This document shows positions 61,461 through 64,000 of a DNA stretch of 64,000 nucleotides, piece after piece. The notes beneath the pieces were generated by a model that saw nothing but the letters and a program-made list of their open reading frames with translations, made no database searches and had not been told where the DNA came from. The stretch is taken from positions 59,833-123,832 of the forward strand of contig JAEWZH010000001.1 of assembly GCA_023395395.1 (NCBI GenBank). The letters run 5' to 3'. The DNA is from Bacteroidota bacterium (lineage in GTDB: Bacteria; Bacteroidota; Bacteroidia; Bacteroidales; Porphyromonadaceae). A program made the position numbers and the translations under genes. The first letter of the stretch is position 1; each line of letters begins with the position of its first letter.

Positions 61461-61991
61461 TTAGACAACCTCTATCTTAAGTCCGTTCATTGCGACATTG
61501 TGAGCGATTAGTGCACCCTCCCACTCTATCCATTCCACTAGTTGATATTCCGTTTCCCCATTGTCAAAGGTGATTGCGAAGCGATCGACACCCTCAAATG
61601 TGATCTGGTTGATTCCCTTTGAGAGTTGTTCCGAATAAGCCTTATATAGAGCCTCTTTGGCTGTCCATAGGTGTAGAGGGGTCAATCCATCGTCATCGAG
61701 AAGCTTTCTTTCTTTCTCTGTGCTATATCTGCCTAGAGTACGCTCTGCTTGAGCTCCTTTCTCCTCTATATCTACACCTGCGGGCATCCCCTCGGGCACG
61801 AGAAGTGCCACCAACCAGTGACGGGAGTGCGAGAGGGATACCCCTAATGGAATTTTTGAAATCAGTATTGGCTTCCCTTTCGCATCGTGGCTCAGATCTG
61901 TGCCAAAGAGACGTAGCTTCGCCTCCTCTTCGGCAGCTCGTCTCGATAATCTCTGTGACAGTTGTACAACAAGCAGCGTATAGGGTTTCAC
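61461..61991 (-). CDS. 4'-phosphopantetheinyl transferase superfamily protein
   Basis: A 176-residue Sfp-type enzyme read leftward. The magnesium and CoA motifs are GVDIEEKG (about residues 73-80) and LWTAKEALYKA (about 107-117), and GVSLSHSRHW is the CoA-contact stretch. It transfers the phosphopantetheine arm to acyl- or peptidyl-carrier proteins. The start overlaps the end of gldE by four bases. In Bacteroidetes such a gene commonly follows gldE and ssb. A diverged N-terminus (VVQLSQRLSRRAAEEEAKLRLFG) is noted. Which carrier protein it serves is unknown. Confidence 0.88.
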   Translation of the reverse strand: MKPYTLLVVQLSQRLSRRAAEEEAKLRLFGTDLSHDAKGKPILISKIPLGVSLSHSRHWLVALLVPEGMPAGVDIEEKGAQAERTLGRYSTEKERKLLDDDGLTPLHLWTAKEALYKAYSEQLSKGINQITFEGVDRFAITFDNGETEYQLVEWIEWEGALIAHNVAMNGLKIEVV

Positions 61992-63322
61992 TCCTCTTCG
62001 ATAGTCTTTGGGTCTGGGAAAAACTGCACCTTACTTATCCTCCTTCTGCCCATCTCGAGCACTACAAATCTGTGTCCACGGACATATATTTCCTCCCCGA
62101 CGACAGGGAAGTCCCCCTTTACCTCCAGAAGCATCCCACCTAGGGTATCTACCTCATCCATCTCTTCTTCAATCTCTCGGAAATCGGAGACTCGGACGGT
62201 ACGAAGGAAGTCCACAATCCCTATCTTAGCATCAAATATGTAGCTCCCATCAGGCTGTTCGGTATAGAGTACCTCCTCGTCTGTATCGTACTCATCCTCT
62301 ATCTCGCCTACTATCTCCTCTAGGAGATCTTCCATAGTCACGAGTCCGCTAGTCCCCCCAAACTCATCCACCACGATAGCCATGTGGATTTTCTCTTCCT
62401 TAAACGCTTGCAGCAAGCTATTTATCTTTTTACTCTCTGGCACAAAATAGGGCTCCCGCACCAAGGAGTTCCAGTCAAAATCATCACCCTCTGTAAGATG
62501 AGGCAATAAATCCTTGGCATACAGTACCCCCTTGATATTATCAATACGATGCTCATAGACCGGCATACGTGAATAGCCATTATCAGCAATAATCTGTCGA
62601 ATCTCAGAAAAACCGATGCTCGTCTCTACCGACACCATATCCATACGTGGCGTCATCACATCATTCACAGTTTTGCGCTGGAAGCGGACGATTCCGTGTA
62701 GTAACTCTTGCTCCTCTTCACTATCTGTGGTAAGTTCAATAGCACGCTCCAAGTCTGTTTCGGAGACTTTGTTCTCTCGAGAAGCAAAAGGTTTGACAGC
62801 TTTTTCTCCTACTTTTACGAGTAGATGCACAATAGGACTCGTCAATTTCATAAAGAGGCGCATGGGCATCATCACACTGCGCACCGCAGCTAAAGCGTGA
62901 TTTTGAAAATAGACCTTAGGGAGTATCTCTCCAAAAAGAAGGATTAAAAAGGTAATCCCCACGACCTGTACCAAAAATCCGAGTGTTGGAGCTGCACTGA
63001 AGTCAAATAACCTACTCACGGCATAGCTTGTGAGCATCGTGATGGAGATATTCACAAAATTATTCATCACTAAGATGGTCCCCAGCAGGTAATCAGACTG
63101 TGCTAAGGCATCGAGTACGTGGCGGTCATGCTTGCCTTTGCCCTCTTCTAATTCATCAATATCACGTGGTTGAAGGGAAAAGAATGCCACCTCTGATCCT
63201 GAAAAGAAAGCACTCAGTCCTAAGCATACTACACCAGCCAATATAGCAATCGCCACGCTGACACTCATTGGGTGTACTTGTACCCCATCAAATAGGCTAG
63301 ATAAATAACTCGGGTCGTCCAA
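61988..63322 (-). CDS. gldE: GldE-like CNNM/CorC-family membrane protein (HlyC/CorC type)
   Basis: A 444-residue protein read leftward. The N-terminal DUF21 domain has four hydrophobic helices (about residues 18-165), then two CBS domains (TPRMDMVSVETSIGFSEIRQIIADNGYSRMPVYE, and FVPESKKINSLLQAFKEEKIHMAIVVDEFGGTSGLVTMEDLLEEIVGEIEDEYD), and a C-terminal CorC_HlyC domain. In Bacteroidetes this gene between ssb and a phosphopantetheinyl transferase is called gldE, named for gliding motility although Porphyromonas does not glide; magnesium or cobalt efflux is the alternative description. The start is 24 bases after the ssb stop. Confidence 0.9.
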   Translation of the reverse strand: MDDPSYLSSLFDGVQVHPMSVSVAIAILAGVVCLGLSAFFSGSEVAFFSLQPRDIDELEEGKGKHDRHVLDALAQSDYLLGTILVMNNFVNISITMLTSYAVSRLFDFSAAPTLGFLVQVVGITFLILLFGEILPKVYFQNHALAAVRSVMMPMRLFMKLTSPIVHLLVKVGEKAVKPFASRENKVSETDLERAIELTTDSEEEQELLHGIVRFQRKTVNDVMTPRMDMVSVETSIGFSEIRQIIADNGYSRMPVYEHRIDNIKGVLYAKDLLPHLTEGDDFDWNSLVREPYFVPESKKINSLLQAFKEEKIHMAIVVDEFGGTSGLVTMEDLLEEIVGEIEDEYDTDEEVLYTEQPDGSYIFDAKIGIVDFLRTVRVSDFREIEEEMDEVDTLGGMLLEVKGDFPVVGEEIYVRGHRFVVLEMGRRRISKVQFFPDPKTIEEE

Positions 63323-63346
63323 AATATATCTCTATTGTATTAATTG

Positions 63347-63793
63347 CTAAAAAGGCAAACCATCCTTATCCTCATCCAAAGTCTCAAAGTATCGTCCGTA
63401 ACGATCCAATCGTCCTCGCTCCTCTTTGGGTAGCTCGACAGGCTTCTCTTGTCGCTTCTCAAGCAATTCAAGTTGCCTAGCCACTACAAAGGTATGGAGC
63501 GTCACCTGTCCCTTCTGATCATATCGTTTGGCATAAGTTAATCGCCCTTCGATTGCCACGAGGTCACCAGTATTCAACTCCTTGGATAGCTCTACCACCT
63601 CACGCTGATAGCAAACCACCCTGTGCCAGTCTGTCACCTCGCCATCGCACACTCTCTCCTCATCAGAGAGATACGAGGGTGCATGCGTCGCAACGGAGAG
63701 CCGCACCATACAGTTATCAGCATCATACCACTGCACCTGAGGCTCACCCCCTAAATAGCCGATCAATCGAACCAGATTTTGGGTCTTATCCAT
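63347..63793 (-). CDS. ssb: Single-stranded DNA-binding protein
   Basis: A 148-residue protein read leftward with an OB-fold core: NLVRLIGYLGGEPQVQWYDADNCMVRLSVATH, WHRVVCYQREVVELSKELNTGDLVAIEGRLTYAKRYDQKGQ, TLHTFVVARQLELLEK. The C-terminus EDKDGLPF is the acidic tail that recruits partner proteins. It binds single-stranded DNA in replication and repair. It lies upstream of gldE in the ssb-gldE-transferase order typical of Bacteroidetes, with a 24-base gap. The partial gene to its right, ending at 63895, is on the same strand. Confidence 0.93.
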   Translation of the reverse strand: MDKTQNLVRLIGYLGGEPQVQWYDADNCMVRLSVATHAPSYLSDEERVCDGEVTDWHRVVCYQREVVELSKELNTGDLVAIEGRLTYAKRYDQKGQVTLHTFVVARQLELLEKRQEKPVELPKEERGRLDRYGRYFETLDEDKDGLPF

Positions 63794-63894
63794 TCAACGA
63801 CACACCATTACAATTCTCTCCCGCAAATATACCATTTTTACTACACTAATTAAGACCCTTAGCCTTAGAGCGAAGGGCTCACGCATTTGAAATT

Positions 63895-64000
63895 TTATAG
63901 ATAGTCCATGTTGATAATCTCGGCAGGCTGTTTGGTGGCATTGATCTTTTGTAAAGCTGAGAGTGCTTTTTTCTTCTTTTTCTTCAGTCTTTCGAGGAAG
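63895..64000 (-). CDS. Partial gene at the right edge, unknown
   Basis: Read leftward from the window edge, one frame stays open for 34 codons and ends with TAA (63897-63895). The visible C-terminus, LERLKKKKKKALSALQKI then NATKQPAEIINMDYL, is lysine-rich and then hydrophobic. No family can be assigned from so little. The gene order of Bacteroidales would suggest mutY or a neighbour upstream of ssb, but nothing in the peptide proves that. It is followed, after 101 bases, by ssb. Confidence 0.5.
   Translation of the reverse strand, partial: FLERLKKKKKKALSALQKINATKQPAEIINMDYL

Noticed and set aside
1..64000. tRNA, rRNA, insertion sequences and integrases
   Set aside because: I looked for cloverleaf-like GC-rich blocks, rRNA signatures and transposase or integrase motifs and found none I could support by eye; tRNAscan or an IS search would settle it.

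Overview
The window looks like a chromosomal segment of a Porphyromonas-type bacterium (Bacteroidota, Bacteroidales). The grounds are the recurring Bacteroidota promoter signature (TAnnTTTG at -7, sometimes with TTTG 19-21 bases upstream), the Rnf complex, and family content typical of Bacteroidales: DUF2723/GT117, DUF3256, DUF3667, DUF4988, GldE, and a VOR/KOR-type ferredoxin oxidoreductase. No rRNA, tRNA or insertion sequence was recognised. Gene assignments come from reading motifs, not from database searches.

Layout. 0-2 kb: end of the rnf operon (D-G-E-A). 2-10.5 kb: an exported protein, an MFS carrier, then a four-gene run with ATGA overlaps (GT117-like membrane protein, polysaccharide deacetylase, acyltransferase, nitrilase). 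10.5-11.2 kb: non-coding, with palindromic repeats and a purine-rich tract. 11.2-20 kb: GNAT acetyltransferase, tgt, lptF/G-type permease, a PriA protein with degraded ATPase motifs, low-molecular-weight phosphatase, tpx, pta-ackA. 20-28 kb: an AT-rich patch with a DUF3667 protein and a 20-residue tandem-repeat secreted protein, then a PDZ protein, a GH125 mannosidase and several small conserved genes, ending in an S24 regulator with two DNA-binding modules. 28-29.6 kb: recR and lptB, leftward.

29.7-39.1 kb is a complete type II-C CRISPR-Cas locus. A tracrRNA with nexus and terminator is encoded leftward between lptB and cas9. cas9 (about 1551 codons, with roughly 300 extra residues between HNH and RuvC-III), cas1, cas2, a leader, and an array of 45 repeats and 44 spacers follow rightward. 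Each repeat carries a TAGATTTG box that matches the Bacteroidota -7 promoter element, and the terminal repeat is cut off exactly at the end of that box.

39-48 kb, mostly leftward: a DUF4988 lipoprotein, metG-mnmA-lipoprotein, a DMT exporter, queF, an OmpH-type lipoprotein and a small membrane protein. At 45.9-46.2 kb lie two paralogous small RNA genes with matching promoters and terminators; their terminator stems differ by a compensatory base-pair change. 48-51.7 kb, rightward: pepD, an EEP phosphatase, rlmH, truA. 51.7-64 kb, leftward: porin, YitT permease, a 90-base perfect palindrome, trxB, lolA, ftsK, the oxoacid:ferredoxin oxidoreductase operon, a phosphopantetheinyl transferase, gldE, ssb and a partial gene.

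Shared themes: anaerobic ferredoxin/acetate energy metabolism (Rnf, VOR/KOR, Pta-AckA), envelope biogenesis (LptB, LptF/G, LolA, OmpH, GT117) and tRNA modification (QueF and Tgt for queuosine, MnmA, TruA). A dispersed palindrome family, CTCCTCTATAGAGGAG, sits in at least six intergenic regions.
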